Source: Allolobophora icterica
Lineage: Eukaryota > Annelida > Clitellata > Crassiclitellata > Lumbricidae
Assembly: GCA_963556255.1 (NCBI GenBank)
Contig: OY744605.1
Span: 84,623,521 to 84,687,520, forward strand
Direction: 5' to 3'
DNA: 64,000 bases
In this document: in pieces, positions 32,667 through 44,255 of the stretch
Numbering within the stretch: position 1 is the stretch's first letter
Layout of the letters: each line of letters starts with the position of its first letter
The notes under the pieces: generated by a model
Told to the model about the DNA's origin: nothing
The model's input: only the letters and a program-made list of their open reading frames with translations
Database searches by the model: none
Translations under genes and position numbers: made by a program

Positions 32667-32939
32667 AGGGGTCAGGCCGAATCCCCGAAACCGGTGAAAA
32701 TACACTAACGCCCGATTTCCCGAAAACAGCTTATAGAAAGTGCCAAACTCCAGAAAACTATTCAAAGTTAAATTGTAAACTCTTATACATGACATAGACT
32801 TGGCCTTTATGTACCTCGATATAATGCCTATTCACATGTTTATTTCAAATTTTAGTCTAAAATCGATTTCAGGGATCCGGCCGAAATTCGTTTCGGGAAT
32901 TCGGGTTTCAGGGATTCGGGCCGCACCCTATAAGCATGC
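32667..32939. mobile_element. Non-autonomous transposon with 6-bp TSD, copy 1
   Basis: Starts AGGGGTCAGGCCGAATCCCC, ends ATTCGGGCCGCACCCT (inverse). Flanks are ATAAGC (32661-32666 and 32940-32945). At 273 bp it is one base shorter than copy 2 at 53003-53276, which is in opposite orientation and shares CATGTATAAGAGTTTACAAT (inverse here). It lies just upstream of the EIF2B3 start codon, in the leader or promoter region. Confidence 0.9.
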
Positions 32940-33920
32940 ATTATTACTAATAAAACAAATTTTAATGTGTGCAAGGACGCAAAGAAATGCAACATTCTTA
33001 ACATGCGCAATGTTGTATGGAGATGCAAACTGGATGGCACGGTTAGTCAGTCGATAGGTGAAGAGAAGGCATATATCCATATTCTTGAAAGCCAATGAGA
33101 AATAGAGTTTTGAGGAGTTTCTGAAAGGTAGAGAAAGAAGTTGAACTTATATGGTGATGATTGACAGTTGAATTTTAAATTGAGTTGAAGGCGCTTGACT
33201 TGAGGGTGCTTAAAGCTAAAGACAGAATTACACTAGTAAAGCTTGGATGGAGGTAGCAACGGTTTATGTGGTTTTTAAAGCGAGCATGGTTTCTCCGGTT
33301 TCAATGGAAGTCCGTAGCGGGAGAATTCTCAGCAAACGGGCGTGTCTTTTAAAAAACTGTTTCCCAAACTCATCACAGACCTGTTCACAGCGTTTATAAA
33401 AAAAAGTCTACAAAGGCGCTTAAATAAATGCAGAAGCATGCGACTCTCTTTTTGGGTAAGTCTGCTGGAACAGAAATTTTTACCATGTTGATTAGTCGCT
33501 AGACAAAATGAGCAACTGAAACACCTAAAGACAAGCTCAAACTTAGCAGAACAACTTTCAATATATTACTGAATTTAAAACAACGGATAGCGCGTTAATT
33601 TAAGCTAATTTTGTTATTGAAAAGCATTACATCACCCACTGCACGCATTTCTTGTTTTTAATATCAATAAAAGTATTGGCTCCAAATAGCTCAGGTGAGG
33701 CGGTCAATAATTCGTTTGGAGCCAGCATAAATACAAATGGCCGTCAGCGCTATCGTAATCTCGTCGTATTATCTCGAGACTTCTACAGCGCCAAAAAAGC
33801 GGAGTCGCGGAGACCAGCACACAGGCGCTTAATAAAAACAAAATCGATAGGCAGATAGTGCAAGATCCAAAAGAGTCAGAAGATCCAAAAGAGTCAGGCA
33901 AGAGAGTCGAGGCTAAGGTG

Positions 33921-34594
33921 CAGTGGCGTCACCAGAGGTGCGGGCCGCTCCAGGTGACACCTTCAGACGGGGTGACACCACAATGGCAAAATGACTGTCT
34001 AAAAAATTTCTGAAGAAATTTATTATTTTAAAATTAACAATAACATAACAACGAAAACATATTTCGTAAGCCCAGCTTACATCATGGGGCGACACCATGA
34101 CTAGGGACAGTAGAAAATCACGAAAACACGGCAAACACGGAAGCCGTGTTTTTCGGCATTTGCCGTGTTTTCCGTGATTTTTGACATTTGCCGTGTTTTC
34201 GTAAAAAATGCCGTGTTTGTTGCAATTTTGTTGTTGTTGTGGCAGTTTAAAGTTTTGCACAGTCGAAAGTATTTATGAAGGCTTACTTGCTCACTACTCA
34301 CTAGTCGTGTTTTCGTAAAAAATGCCGTGTTTGTTGCAATTTTTTTTGGTTGTGGCAGTTTAAAGTTTTGCACAGTCGAAAGTATTTATCAATTTGTCAA
34401 TGAACAATGAATATGAAAGATAAACATATGATGTGTCACAAGAAAACTGTGAAATTTTGATGCCGTGTTTTTGCCGTGTTTTTCGCGATTTTTTTAAAAG
34501 TATGCCGTGTTTTTGGCATTTTTTACCGTGATTTTCTACTGTCCCTAACCATGACGTACCACACAGGGCGACACCAACCCTAGTCACACCACTG
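33921..34594. mobile_element. Non-autonomous hAT-like transposon hosting a nested element, 8-bp TSD
   Basis: Ends are CAGTGGCGTCACCAG and TAGTCACACCACTG (inverse, imperfect), flanked by exact CTAAGGTG (33913-33920, 34595-34602). About 446 bp of its length is the second transposon inserted at 34102. Confidence 0.93.
34102..34547. mobile_element. Nested non-autonomous transposon, 21-bp perfect ends, 8-bp TSD
   Basis: The ends TAGGGACAGTAGAAAATCAC (plus G) are perfectly inverted. Flanks are exact ACCATGAC (34094-34101, 34548-34555). The interior has an approximately 110-base tandem duplication (TTTCGTAAAAAATGCCGTGT at about 34197 and 34311) and many GCCGTGTTTT words. Perfect ends suggest it is younger than its host element. 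Confidence 0.96.
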
Positions 34595-34975
34595 CTAAGG
34601 TGGCTGGTGTTTATAATTGAAACGACCAGGGAGGTAAGGCGAATAGGATTTGTCCGAGCAGTGTTTTTAGTTTTGAGCGCAAGGCCTGTGGAGGGATAGC
34701 CTCTGAGGATTTGGCTCAAGATCACCGGTGAAAAGTAAAATTTAGGCTTTTTGATTTTAATATTTCAACCAGAACTATTTTGGTAAGTAAAATGTTCATA
34801 AGTTCTTGCTTGAGCTGTTTAAGTTGTTAGGTAGTGGTGCTTATTAAATGCCTAACACTAAAACAATAATTTTTGAAAGCCAGTGAGAAGCAGTGAGTTT
34901 TGAGGTGTTTCTTGAAGGAAGAACAAGAATTCAAACATCGGAGAAACAATTACTGTACTCTTCACTTCGGTCGTG

Positions 34976-35275
34976 ATAACACTTGACACTGGCTGGACAC
35001 AAACCGGACTGTCCCTCGTATACGTACTGCTACAGCTCCGTCCGGAAGCTTTGCCTATGTTGGGCCCACCAGCTGGCATCGCCTTTCTTGAAAGCTGTGG
35101 CTCGAGCTCCTCAGTTTGACCATTCTAGTTCGCAAGCGCATGAAGTCTCGTCTTCTGGAGCACCACTCAAAGGCCAAGCGCAGGGCATTCACGAGTCTCT
35201 ATTATCTAACTGTTTCAGGTCATGAGCACCACAGATGAAGTTTTTCTTGAAGTGGCGCTTTACAAATGTCAGATA
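34976..35275 (+). mobile_element. LINE 3' end fragment
   Basis: AGCTTTGCCTATGTTGGGCC is followed by CACCAGCTGGCATCGCC, the degraded form of the LINE motif SFAYVGPxSWN. The tail is TTTTTCTTGAAGTGGCGCTT followed by TACAAAT. Stops and frameshifts throughout. Confidence 0.7.
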
Positions 35276-35439
35276 ACAATAACATACACTAGAAGAACCT
35301 ACGGTTCTAGGGGAACAAAAATACTTAAATAGCCCTCTGCCCAGGGACTGATTCAAATCCTTGAACACTGAATTGACAGTCCAACACATTCCAAGACCAT
35401 AACACATACAAGTGTGCTTATAAGACACAAATAAAGGCT

Positions 35440-36180
35440 ACTAGTTACTTACACGAAAGTGACAGCTTAGAAAAAAGCAATTTATTTAAAACCAATTTTG
35501 TTTCCGAATGAACAACAAACCAACTGATGCACATTTCAGTTATTCATGCAACATAAAAACAAGTCTTTCTTTCAACAAGAAATATCTTAGTCTGTACACT
35601 GAGAAGGAAGGAGGGTAATATCAAAAGAAATTTGCACTGTACCACTGTCCTGTTGGAGGTCATGACCTCAGACATCTGAAAGCAACATTCTCTCCATCTC
35701 ACAAAAGTCATGACCATTTCTAACCACTTAGTTTTAAGATCTAAAAAAGTATCATACCCTGCTTAAATAGGTATTGCTCAGCGTCATCAGCGCTGATGAC
35801 CTTTTATTATCTGAGCAGTTTGATCAACAATGAACCTGAATGAACTTCACACTACTCGGCCTGCAGCAAAGTTCACGTTATACCTGAAGCATACTGCAGA
35901 TTGTGCTAAAACCACTGGAAGCAGTAACTATACCAGAATATACCACTCACCCAGTGGGGCATGCCTTTGGCTGGGTTCTACAAGTATGAGTGGGACACCA
36001 ATGGTGACTCTTCTAGATTTCTGTGCATTGTCTTGCTTTTTGATAAAATTCCAGCTCATCAGGACATTTATGATAACATCATATAGGATGACACAGAGAG
36101 TGCCCCTGATTACTTTGCTCTTGAAGTGCGGCTTTAATAAACTTTCAGTTGCAGTTACGACTCTCATTGTAATCTCACAT
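35440..36180. other. Stretch downstream of the zinc-finger gene, likely 3' untranslated or intergenic
   Basis: No gene seen. A minus-strand AATAAA (complement at about 35486-35491) could end the zinc-finger transcript. A LINE tail follows at about 36120-36140. Confidence 0.35.
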
Positions 36181-36184
36181 TTAT

Positions 36185-36385
36185 AAAGTGCCACTTCGAG
36201 AAAAAACTCGTCAGTGGCGCTCCCGACCCACACCAGTGAAATTACTGTCGAATAATAGACTTCAGGTGCTTGTGAAACTGTGGAAGGGACAAACCAAGGA
36301 GCTAAAGCCGCAGCCGTCGAGAAAGGTGATTCCAGTCCATAGGCACCTACCAAAGGGTGCCATGACCCAGGACCGAGGAGACTGA
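36185..36385 (-). mobile_element. LINE 3' end fragment (minus)
   Basis: The reverse strand reads a degraded GPSTVS...SLVWVGSATDEFFLEVA and ends with the complement of AAGTGGCACTTTATAAAT. Confidence 0.6.
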
Positions 36386-36596
36386 AATGCTGTTGATTAC
36401 CTCGAGTCATAATGATCAAACAGGAAACTTTTGATCATTCACGAGTCTGGTCTGTTCAGGAATACTGTACTTAATATACCGATTATCTATCGAAGGCACT
36501 TCATCACAACCTTAGGATGAAGTACAAAACTCGACATATACTGTACATTAGCGAAGCAAATAAGGATTTTAAACTGGAAAATCCCTCCAGCTCCTT

Positions 36597-39500
36597 CTAT
36601 AACCTTTCACGCTTTGGTGACACGCCACAGTCCAATTCGTCCGCCTTTCGTTTGTTTAACGTATTCGCGTCCTGGACATCGACCTCATCCTGGTCTCCGT
36701 CTAGGTCACAACTGTCGTTGCCAGGCAAACTTTCCTCACGTTCCGGTGACCCATCCTCCGTGTTGACATATTCGGACATGTCATCCGCGGCAACGATATA
36801 ATTCTGAACGTTTTCCGAAACCAGTCCATCTTCAACCAGGTCGCCGGAATCTTTTCCGTCTTCGTCTTCCTCGACGACCTCACCATCCTGGCTCGGAAGG
36901 ATGCTCGACAGCAGTCCTGGTCCGGAGGTGAATGTCGTGAATCCCGACCCGGATGTTAGTTTTGTTGCGGCTGGGATGATCTGGATCCGTTGTCCGTTGT
37001 ATCCGCGTAAGATGAGCAACGGTTGGGGAATCGAAGAGCCGTGGCTCGGAGTGGAAGTCGGACTTGGCGCAATGTGGCGCAGGTACTCGGTCCGGAGTTC
37101 CTCCAGCTGGCGGTGGAGGAGCTCCTCGTGTTCGGCCTTCATCTTCTGAAGGAGTTGGACGACGCGGTCGTCCAGTTGGACCTCGAGTTGACTGACGAGA
37201 TCTGCTTCACGTCTCTTCAGAGCTTCGATCATTGCTGCTTGGCTCTGAACCTGAACACCAATTGATATTATTGTTATTATAATTATTATTGTGACTTAAT
37301 AAAATCGTTTTAGGTTACTTTTTGTTGCATTGCATGTTTTTGGACCATCAAAAACAGTGGGTGGACTCAGTAAAAGTGATATAAATTTGGCTCTATTTGA
37401 AATATTTTGGTGAAATTTGGCTGTTATAAGTAAATATAAATTACTTTTAAGCCAGTAAAATTTTATTTTAAAAATTATTACTTTTGGCCGAAATATTAGC
37501 AAAAACCTGCACGGGGTTACTTTTTTGGCCCACTCTGTAGATGGCCATACCACACATTATCATTAGTAAGTTAGAAAAAGCTCTCTCCTCTTCTCATTGT
37601 AATATCTTTAACGCTGCGATATCTATAAAACTGCAGAATGTTCGTGAAACACTTTTAAATAGATGCTCTTTTGATTTTCAACCTGGCTTCTCAATAGATT
37701 ATGATTTTGATAGCGATTCCACCTGAAGCGACCATCGACAACGTTTTTCTCTTATGCTTAACTGTCTTTGTCGGCTCTGCTCCAATCTACCTTAGGGACT
37801 TCTGCATTTCAGTTTCTTCAGTCCCAGGTCATGGGACCCTTTGGTCAGCTGCCCATGAACTCCTGATTGAAGTACCTCAGTCCAAAAGCTTTGCCTATGT
37901 TGGACCCATCAGCTGGAATTGCCTTTCTCGAGAGATACGGCTCGCGCTCCTCAGGTTGTCCCTTCCACAGTTTCGCAAGCAACTGAAGTAGACCTGTATT
38001 ATTTAACACTGATCTCACTGGTTCATGTCCGGAGTGCCACTGATGAGTTTCTTCTTGAAGTGGTGCTTTATAAATGGCATATTAAAATTATAATACATTC
38101 ATCCATGTGCGCGCGTGTGTGTATAATAATACTGCACATACTGTATATGTATACATGAGTGAGTGTGTTTGACATGTGTGTATACTGTGTGTAGAAGAAC
38201 CTGCATCTGTAGTTGTTGTATTTGCAGTTGAGCAGCTTCCAAATCCAAAGGTCGTGTCTGATGGCCATCAAGTTTCTGCTGATTTGTTCCGACCGACGTC
38301 AACTGCGGATGTTGATGAGACCAAACATCCGATGAAGACGAACTCGCGACCTATGCAGCATAACACACGATCAGACAATTATGCAACACTCGATGGTTCC
38401 CGAATTACCATTTGCTTGAGCATTAGACACTCGTGCCATAGAAGTTGTTGAGAGTGCAGTGGGGGAGTTAGGACCAAGCGAAGGCGATCTGAAGCCACAA
38501 AGATGAATTTTTAACAAGAAACTGAAAGGAACATTAGGTACATAAATTCTTCAGTGCAAGAGTTGTATACTTGTGAAATCATTTAGACGATGGTACTGTC
38601 TCAGTGGACACAATCACAGATTTTACAAAGAACATAAGAACAATGGGTTATTAAGCATTCCAGGTTAACTTCCAGTGGTTCTAACACAGACTGCGTGTCT
38701 TCTGAACCAATATGCCAATGACACCCAAGCATTTGCTCATGGCCCAGCAGGGCTACTGCTCAGTCTAGAAGTTTTGACTATATTGGACCCTCTAGTTGGA
38801 ACCATCTTTCACAGGAATTGCAGCTTCAGCTCCTCAGACTTTCTCTTTCCCCCGTTCTGGAAACGCGTGAAAACCATTTTATTTGTAAGTGATAGCACTG
38901 ACTTGGGTCGGGAGCACCTCTGAATCATTGAGTGGATTTAAATAAAATAATGTTCAATTACAGTTACAATTACACCCACTAAAAACCTCTGCTATGTTGT
39001 GTCATGTAATCCCATGATGAAGCTAGGAAGATGGATTCTTAAGCTGTCCAGGTTAACCTGCAGTGGTTTGAGCACAGATTGCAATACTTGTTATGTTACA
39101 ATATAACTGATTGATTGATAAATACAGTACCTCACCACTGAGGCTGAAGATGGCGGCATTAACTTCATGCCCGCTGTCCACATGGATGACATCAGACAAC
39201 GAATTTTTAGATGGTAGAACCATGATTGTCGACAAGTCACCTGAAGTCGTGGTGTCAACAGTTTCATTGGCTGCCACTGACACCTGTAGGCATCGGTCTT
39301 CATTAACTGCAACGATTCATACAACCACTTCAAGAAAACAGGTAACAAATAAAGGTAAGCTCATTAATTCCCTAGAGCATGGTTCATGGGACACGTTAGC
39401 CAATTGGTAATTGTAATCATTAGTAACTTCTGTCGCGCTGGTGTCTATGGTGCACCGAAACCAAGCCGTAATCAGGTCAGTCTCCAGAAGACTGCAAGAC

Positions 39501-42500
39501 TTATTGGTTACAGCGCTTGACCTAGAGCCATGCGTAGAGTACAGGTTTGAGCTCTACTGAGGCAACATTGCGTACGGACCTTGAGTAACTAAGTCCTTCT
39601 ATCACAATTGCTCAGCACTATCGATGTGTCGTAAAGTCGTGTGTCTTCCGAACTCTAGAAGGACAGTAGTATCAAAATTCAGTCATATTATATTGGGATT
39701 GGTTTGAATTTTAGACATTTATACGAGTATACGTAAGTGGTTTCCAATATAACCTAATGACTTCTGCAATGCATCTATTCTAATGGTTGGTTGGTCAGTT
39801 ACTGTTTAACAACACTGTGTCACAACAAAGATGTTTAGTGTCGCCAGTGCTTTTTTCTGGAAAAAAAGGTTCCAGAACGGAACAACAGGTTCCGGGACGG
39901 AATAATTATGGGCGGGCTAAAATCCCGAGGAAAACGGAATTAGGGGGTTGGGAGGGGTCTCAATAAACACTGAAAGCAGCTCAAAACACTTAAATTAAAT
40001 TAAAATAACTAAATTATTGTTTTTATTATTAAAATAAATAAATTATTTTTTAGTATCTGAAAAAAGGTGGCGGAACACCGTTCCGGCGTGTTCCAGCTGA
40101 AAAAAGCACTGAGGGTCACCCTCCTCCTTTCTCCAGGCTTGTGACTGGCACTGCCAGAGTACGAGCAGTGGCCGAGTTTTCATCTCTAACCTAAATAACT
40201 TCTAATGCTAATCTATTCTAATAATTCTAAAGCCACATTTTCATAAAATTCTACAACAAACAATAAAGTAAACCTTATATAGTGCTATTGAAGAAAATAT
40301 TTGCACAACTTTATTGAGCCACACTTTAAAATGGCTAAAGCTAAATGTGTGTGTATCACAAGTAGCTATACAATAGTTAGTTGCTCAAACTATTGTTCAC
40401 TGACCAGCAATGACTTCTTGAGCGGTCGATGTGGCCAGCATATCGTTTGGTGAAGATGTGGCGATATGAGTCTGGTTCACATCCTAATGAAAAACAAGAG
40501 CCCATTACTGCATGTAAAAAAAACAAAATGAAATATATTGAAAAAACCAAAATGAAATAACATTGAAAAAACCAAAATGAATATATTAAACCCATGGACT
40601 CGTGCAGAGTGCTGTGTGTATGCATCCCTGCATGCATGTATGTAAGAACGTGTGTATTTTTTCTGTGTGTTGTATATGTATAAAATATGTTGTGCATGAA
40701 AGTTCATCTATAAACAAAAACAATGCTCATTGCACAATGCACATGTAGCTGAAGATGGTCTCCACTAGCTGTACCTCACAGACACGTAAAACAAACCAAC
40801 GAACTCCTTAGCCCAGATTGTGTTAATATATGTAATTTGTATGTATCAGTGTATGTATATATACATATATATACACACATACATATATAGATATATATGT
40901 AGATATACATATACAATACATACATAAACATGTGTGTGTGTGTGTGTGTGTGTGTGTATGAATGTTTGTAAACATACATGTACGTATGTGTATTTGTAAG
41001 TGCATAACTGCATATTTCTATAGCCCCTCTACAAAATTCAATACAAGACAATTGAACTGAACGATCCTCGGCCACTTACAACACAGAGGCACACAAAAAT
41101 ATGCGTACACTTACGTGAAAGAAAGCCCTACATAAATTTTACAATGCTACCCTTTTTTACATCCATCAAGTTCGACGTACCTGAGTGATGTGGATCTGGA
41201 ACGTTGTCTGCGCGTTTCGGAAGTGCGTTCGATAGTGCTTGAGGGCCTCGTCGCGTCGGTTGAATCCGTTCTTGCAACGGAAGCAGTGCCAGTGGGCGCC
41301 CTTGATCTCTTTGCTGCCCTTGATCGAACCCACGATGTCACAGTGATCGCAGCAACGAACTATTTTCAGCCCTGTTGAAAATGCAGCAGAACAAACCATG
41401 AAGCTCAAGCCCAAACCTCGCCTCTATCAGCTAACATACCACTATAGCCTGCTTCTTGTTGGTTCCCACAACTGAAATTGCAATTTGCAATCATAATCTG
41501 ATGGCAAAAGCCAAATTTAAATTCAGAAAAAGATATGAGAAACTTTAAACCAGACTATGACAGGGAAAGAAATGAGTCTGAGTTTAGACTGGAATGACAG
41601 TTGAAACTCAAGCAACAGGGATAGCAAACTGGTCAAGGACTTGAAACTTGGGGAATGCAGTTTTCATCTCTGGGCAAGATATTTGCTAACTGGCACCTAA
41701 CAGCAGCATCATATGTATGTTTGTATGTACAAGATGGGTTGCCAGATTTTGTCGTCCATCCATTTTTCGTTCAGTTTGAATCACTGATAAGTTTACAATT
41801 CTAAGGTAATGTTAGAATTTTCCTTCTTTAATAACATTTATTATTAGGATGTAATTTTTATTAGGATGTTACATGCATACTTTTTAACTGTGTTTATTAG
41901 ATGTCTGTACGCAGAGCCGGCCTTAGGGGCGTGCGAACCGTGCGGTCGCACGGGGCCCGCAATTTATGGGGACCCGAAAATGTCCCAGAAAATTAACACG
42001 AACAAGACACCCTAATAATATTATTATGGCTTCGATTAAATCTTCTCTTTTGTCAAAAAAGTAGAAGTCAAATGGTACAAGCAGTTTAGTTTGTTTCAAT
42101 ATAATAATTATAGGGCCTATAGACCTAATGGTTTAACTTCCTCTATATCCCAAAATTCTCGTGACGAGAACTTCCGCAATGATTTTTAAAATGAAAACAA
42201 TGAGCTGGCGATTACAGTAAATACCTTGATAGTGAACTTTTTTATATTATGCTCTTAGCCTCAAGTTTAAAATTACAGAAAAAATTTATAATTTTAAGGG
42301 TTAGGCTTATTTAAATAGAAGAGCTCGGTTTGGGTAGGCCCTATAGTGACGGATAATTTCTTGGATGACACGAATATGCGCGGAGCACATGTTCGTGATT
42401 CTAGCAGATAATTTATTTCACGTTTAGTTGGTAGTTAAAAGAGCCATGAAAATTTAATGTCCAGATTTAACGTCTATACATAAAAACACACAAAAACCTA

Positions 42501-43738
42501 TTCGCGAGTCCTACACTTTTTCATTTCCAAGGTCGAAAATTTAGTGCTCGACTTATACACAACATGGACTTGTACGCGATTAGGCCTACATAGGCCCCCT
42601 ACGGAACTTTAATTTATTATTTTTTCTCTCTTACATTTTAAAGAAATTTATTTGTTATGGTTTATTATTTTACACACACACATGTGTAGGGCCTATGTAT
42701 ATATAATATTTGTATGCATAGCCTACGTATGTTTGTATGAATTTCCAAGTTTATGTAATTTATTTTTATTTAAAGAACAGTAAAAATTATTAGCAATGAA
42801 AAACAATTTGACTTTTGTCATTGGGGGCCCATACAGTATACTCTGCACGGGGCCCGAAATATCCTAAAGCCGGCGCTGCTGTACGCCAAAGTGCGATTAG
42901 CAATTGGTTAATAAACAATATTCTTACTTACTTATACAGACAACACATTTGGTGCTTCATAATAATTGTCAGCCCAAATTTATATACCACCTCGTTATGA
43001 CAACTCCAAACAGGTGCTTCCACCCTAACAACACAAAACTATAATCAAACAGAAAGGTCTTAAGCTACAGTGAAATAGAAGAACAGAAAAAACAGGCAAC
43101 TGATGAAGCCGGCTGAAAGGCAGTCTGTTCTAGAATGTTGCGTTCTGAAAGTACAGGATGGAATACAACCAGACAACCCTGTTTTGCCGAGTGACAGCAG
43201 GTAAACACAACTCTGAAATACATAACTAATACATAACATAGCAGATTGAGCAAATACAAGAAGGGAATTCCAAAATATAGGGGAAGTATTAGCATTGCTC
43301 TGATCTTCTTACATCCCTCTGAATGGGCTCACATGCACTCCATGCTGCTACCCCAACTGACTAATGTTTCTCCAACGCTCGATCTGTTCTCTTACTTCAA
43401 AAAAAACCCCTCAAAATTCACTATTTCTCTGGTTATCTACCGGTAATTGCTTTTTCATTCAGCAACAACCACACCTCAGACTCATATTTCTCTGTGACCT
43501 TCCACATGTTAGAAAGATCATAATAATAATAGGAGTACCTACCAGCAAATTCAATTCCTTTGTCAACATGCTTCACACGGTAGTGAGCCTTGAGTATTAC
43601 TGAATCTGTGAAAAACTCGGTCCGCATACAGAATGGGCAGTGCATGTGGGTGACATATTTTTTGGCACAGTTGATGTCCTGGCAGAGAACTGGATCGTAG
43701 ATATTCTCAGCGCCTTTCAACCGGACACTTGGATGAGT
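36597..43738 (-). CDS. C2H2 zinc-finger, coiled-coil, probable nuclear protein (six exons found; N-terminus open)
   Basis: Exons on the minus strand: 43738-43543, 41371-41181, 40483-40405, 39306-39131, 38302-38201 and 37250-36597. They join in one frame of 465 residues plus stop. A cysteine/histidine cluster (LCQDINCAKKY) and a variant finger (CPFC, x14, H, x4, H) lie at about 19-55. CCDHC follows near 75, then a classical C2H2 finger (HCFRCKNGFNRRDEALKHYR, x2-x12-x3 spacing) at about 95-118. Next are a Ser/Thr-rich linker, a coiled coil (LEAAQLQIQQLQMQ through HEELLHRQLEELRTEYL), a Pro/Ser stretch, an acidic stretch (EVVEEDEDGKD) and a basic nuclear-localisation-like tail (KRKADELD...PKRERL). 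I do not recognise the family; DNA or RNA binding is inferred. The first exon begins at an acceptor in phase 0, so at least one upstream exon with the ATG is missing. Two donors (GTACTG, GTTCTT) are weak, so those boundaries are less sure. Confidence 0.88.
37765..38090 (+). mobile_element. LINE 3' end fragment in a zinc-finger gene intron
   Basis: Reads YLRDFCISVSSVPGHGTL and then SKSFAYVGPISWNCLS and LPQFRKQLK, ending TTGAAGTGGTGCTTTATAAA. The (S)FAxVGPxxWNxLP block is the conserved C-terminus of CR1/L2-like LINE ORF2. Confidence 0.85.
38695..38975 (+). mobile_element. LINE 3' end fragment in a zinc-finger gene intron
   Basis: Degraded copy of the same tail: TTTTGACTATATTGGACCC, FWKRVKTILFVSDSTDLG and TCGGGAGCACCTCTGAATCA. 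Confidence 0.75.
39385..39700. mobile_element. SINE family B interrupted by an inverted family E SINE
   Basis: The family B head (ACACGTTAGCCAATTGG) breaks at about 39410 into a minus-strand family E copy (TAACTTCTGTCGCGCTGGTG to CAGTCTCCAGAAG). Family B resumes near 39500 (GGTTACAGCGCTTGACC, then CGGACCTTGAGTAAC, then CCGAACTCTAGAAGGAC). Confidence 0.65.
39845..40111. mobile_element. Non-autonomous hAT-like transposon (CAGTGCTTTTTTC family), copy 2
   Basis: Ends are CAGTGCTTTTTTCTGG and its inverse GAAAAAAGCACTG. Flanks AGTGTCGC and AGGGTCAC match at six of eight bases. The interior matches copy 1 (32031-32292) in reverse orientation: GGGCGGGCTAAAATCCCG, GTCTCAATAAACACTGAAA. In a zinc-finger gene intron. 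Confidence 0.9.
40845..40962 (+). repeat. TATATACATA and (GT)n microsatellites
   Basis: TATATACATATATATACACA type repeats, followed by about thirteen GT units at 40930-40957. Confidence 0.95.
41912..42878. mobile_element. Non-autonomous transposon (CAGAGCCGGCCTTAGG), 7-bp TSD
   Basis: The ends CAGAGCCGGCCTTAGG and CCTAAAGCCGGCGCTG are inverted, with CACGGGGCCCG repeated near both ends. Flanks are exact CTGTACG (41905-41911, 42879-42885). At 967 bp it has room for a gene but contains no readable transposase. In the largest intron of the zinc-finger gene. Confidence 0.88.
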
Positions 43739-43764
43739 CTACCAACAGAACATGAGATGGTTAT

Positions 43765-43855
43765 TGTGTTGGGATCTAGAGCAAGTTCTTCACTTACAAT
43801 TGCTCGCTTGATGCTAGATAATTAAATAGTGGTGCTAAATAAATCCATATAGCAA
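43765..43855 (+). mobile_element. SINE family B 3' fragment
   Basis: ATCTAGAGCAAGTTCTTCAC and TTACAATTGCTCGCTTGATG, then GTGGTGCTAAATAAATCC. Just upstream of the first known exon of the zinc-finger gene. Confidence 0.6.
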
Positions 43856-43984
43856 AAAAACAAAGCATACAATATCACAGAATAACAGGACTACAAACAG
43901 CATTACCTGGGTTTCAAATGGTTCAAAAGACATTCCATCTGCCCTAGAACCAAACTTTTGCTTCAAGTCTCAAAACTAAGAGAA

Positions 43985-44255
43985 TAAATTCAGTCCATAA
44001 AGCTAGCCCCGAGGCAGCCATGGGTATGAAGTGCTAGCAACTTCATTTTCTTAGCCTCAGCATATTAAAGCGGGCAGCCAGTCCCTTACCTTGCCATCTC
44101 ATCGTCTCACCGCCAGTGTATGGTCAGTGTACTCATTACAGCTGAGATGGCTAGAGGGCATAGTTAGAACCCAAACCAAATTTCTCCTCTGGCAAGGATT
44201 TAAAACCTCTGACCTCTCTATTGACAGTCAAACACGCTAACACACCCCCTTCTCA
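43985..44255 (-). mobile_element. SINE family A copy (minus)
   Basis: Reverse complement of the family body and head: CAACTTCATTTTCTTAGCCT, CACCGCCAGTGTATGGTCAG, TGACCTCTCTATTGACAGTC, then AACACGCTAACACACCCCC. Confidence 0.82.

Noticed and set aside
32700..32795. Upstream extension of the EIF2B3 first exon frame to an earlier ATG ([12 protein letters not shown])
   Set aside because: That stretch is inside the 6-bp-duplication transposon, also found at 53131-53200, and a splice-acceptor-like TTTCAG separates it from the family N-terminus.
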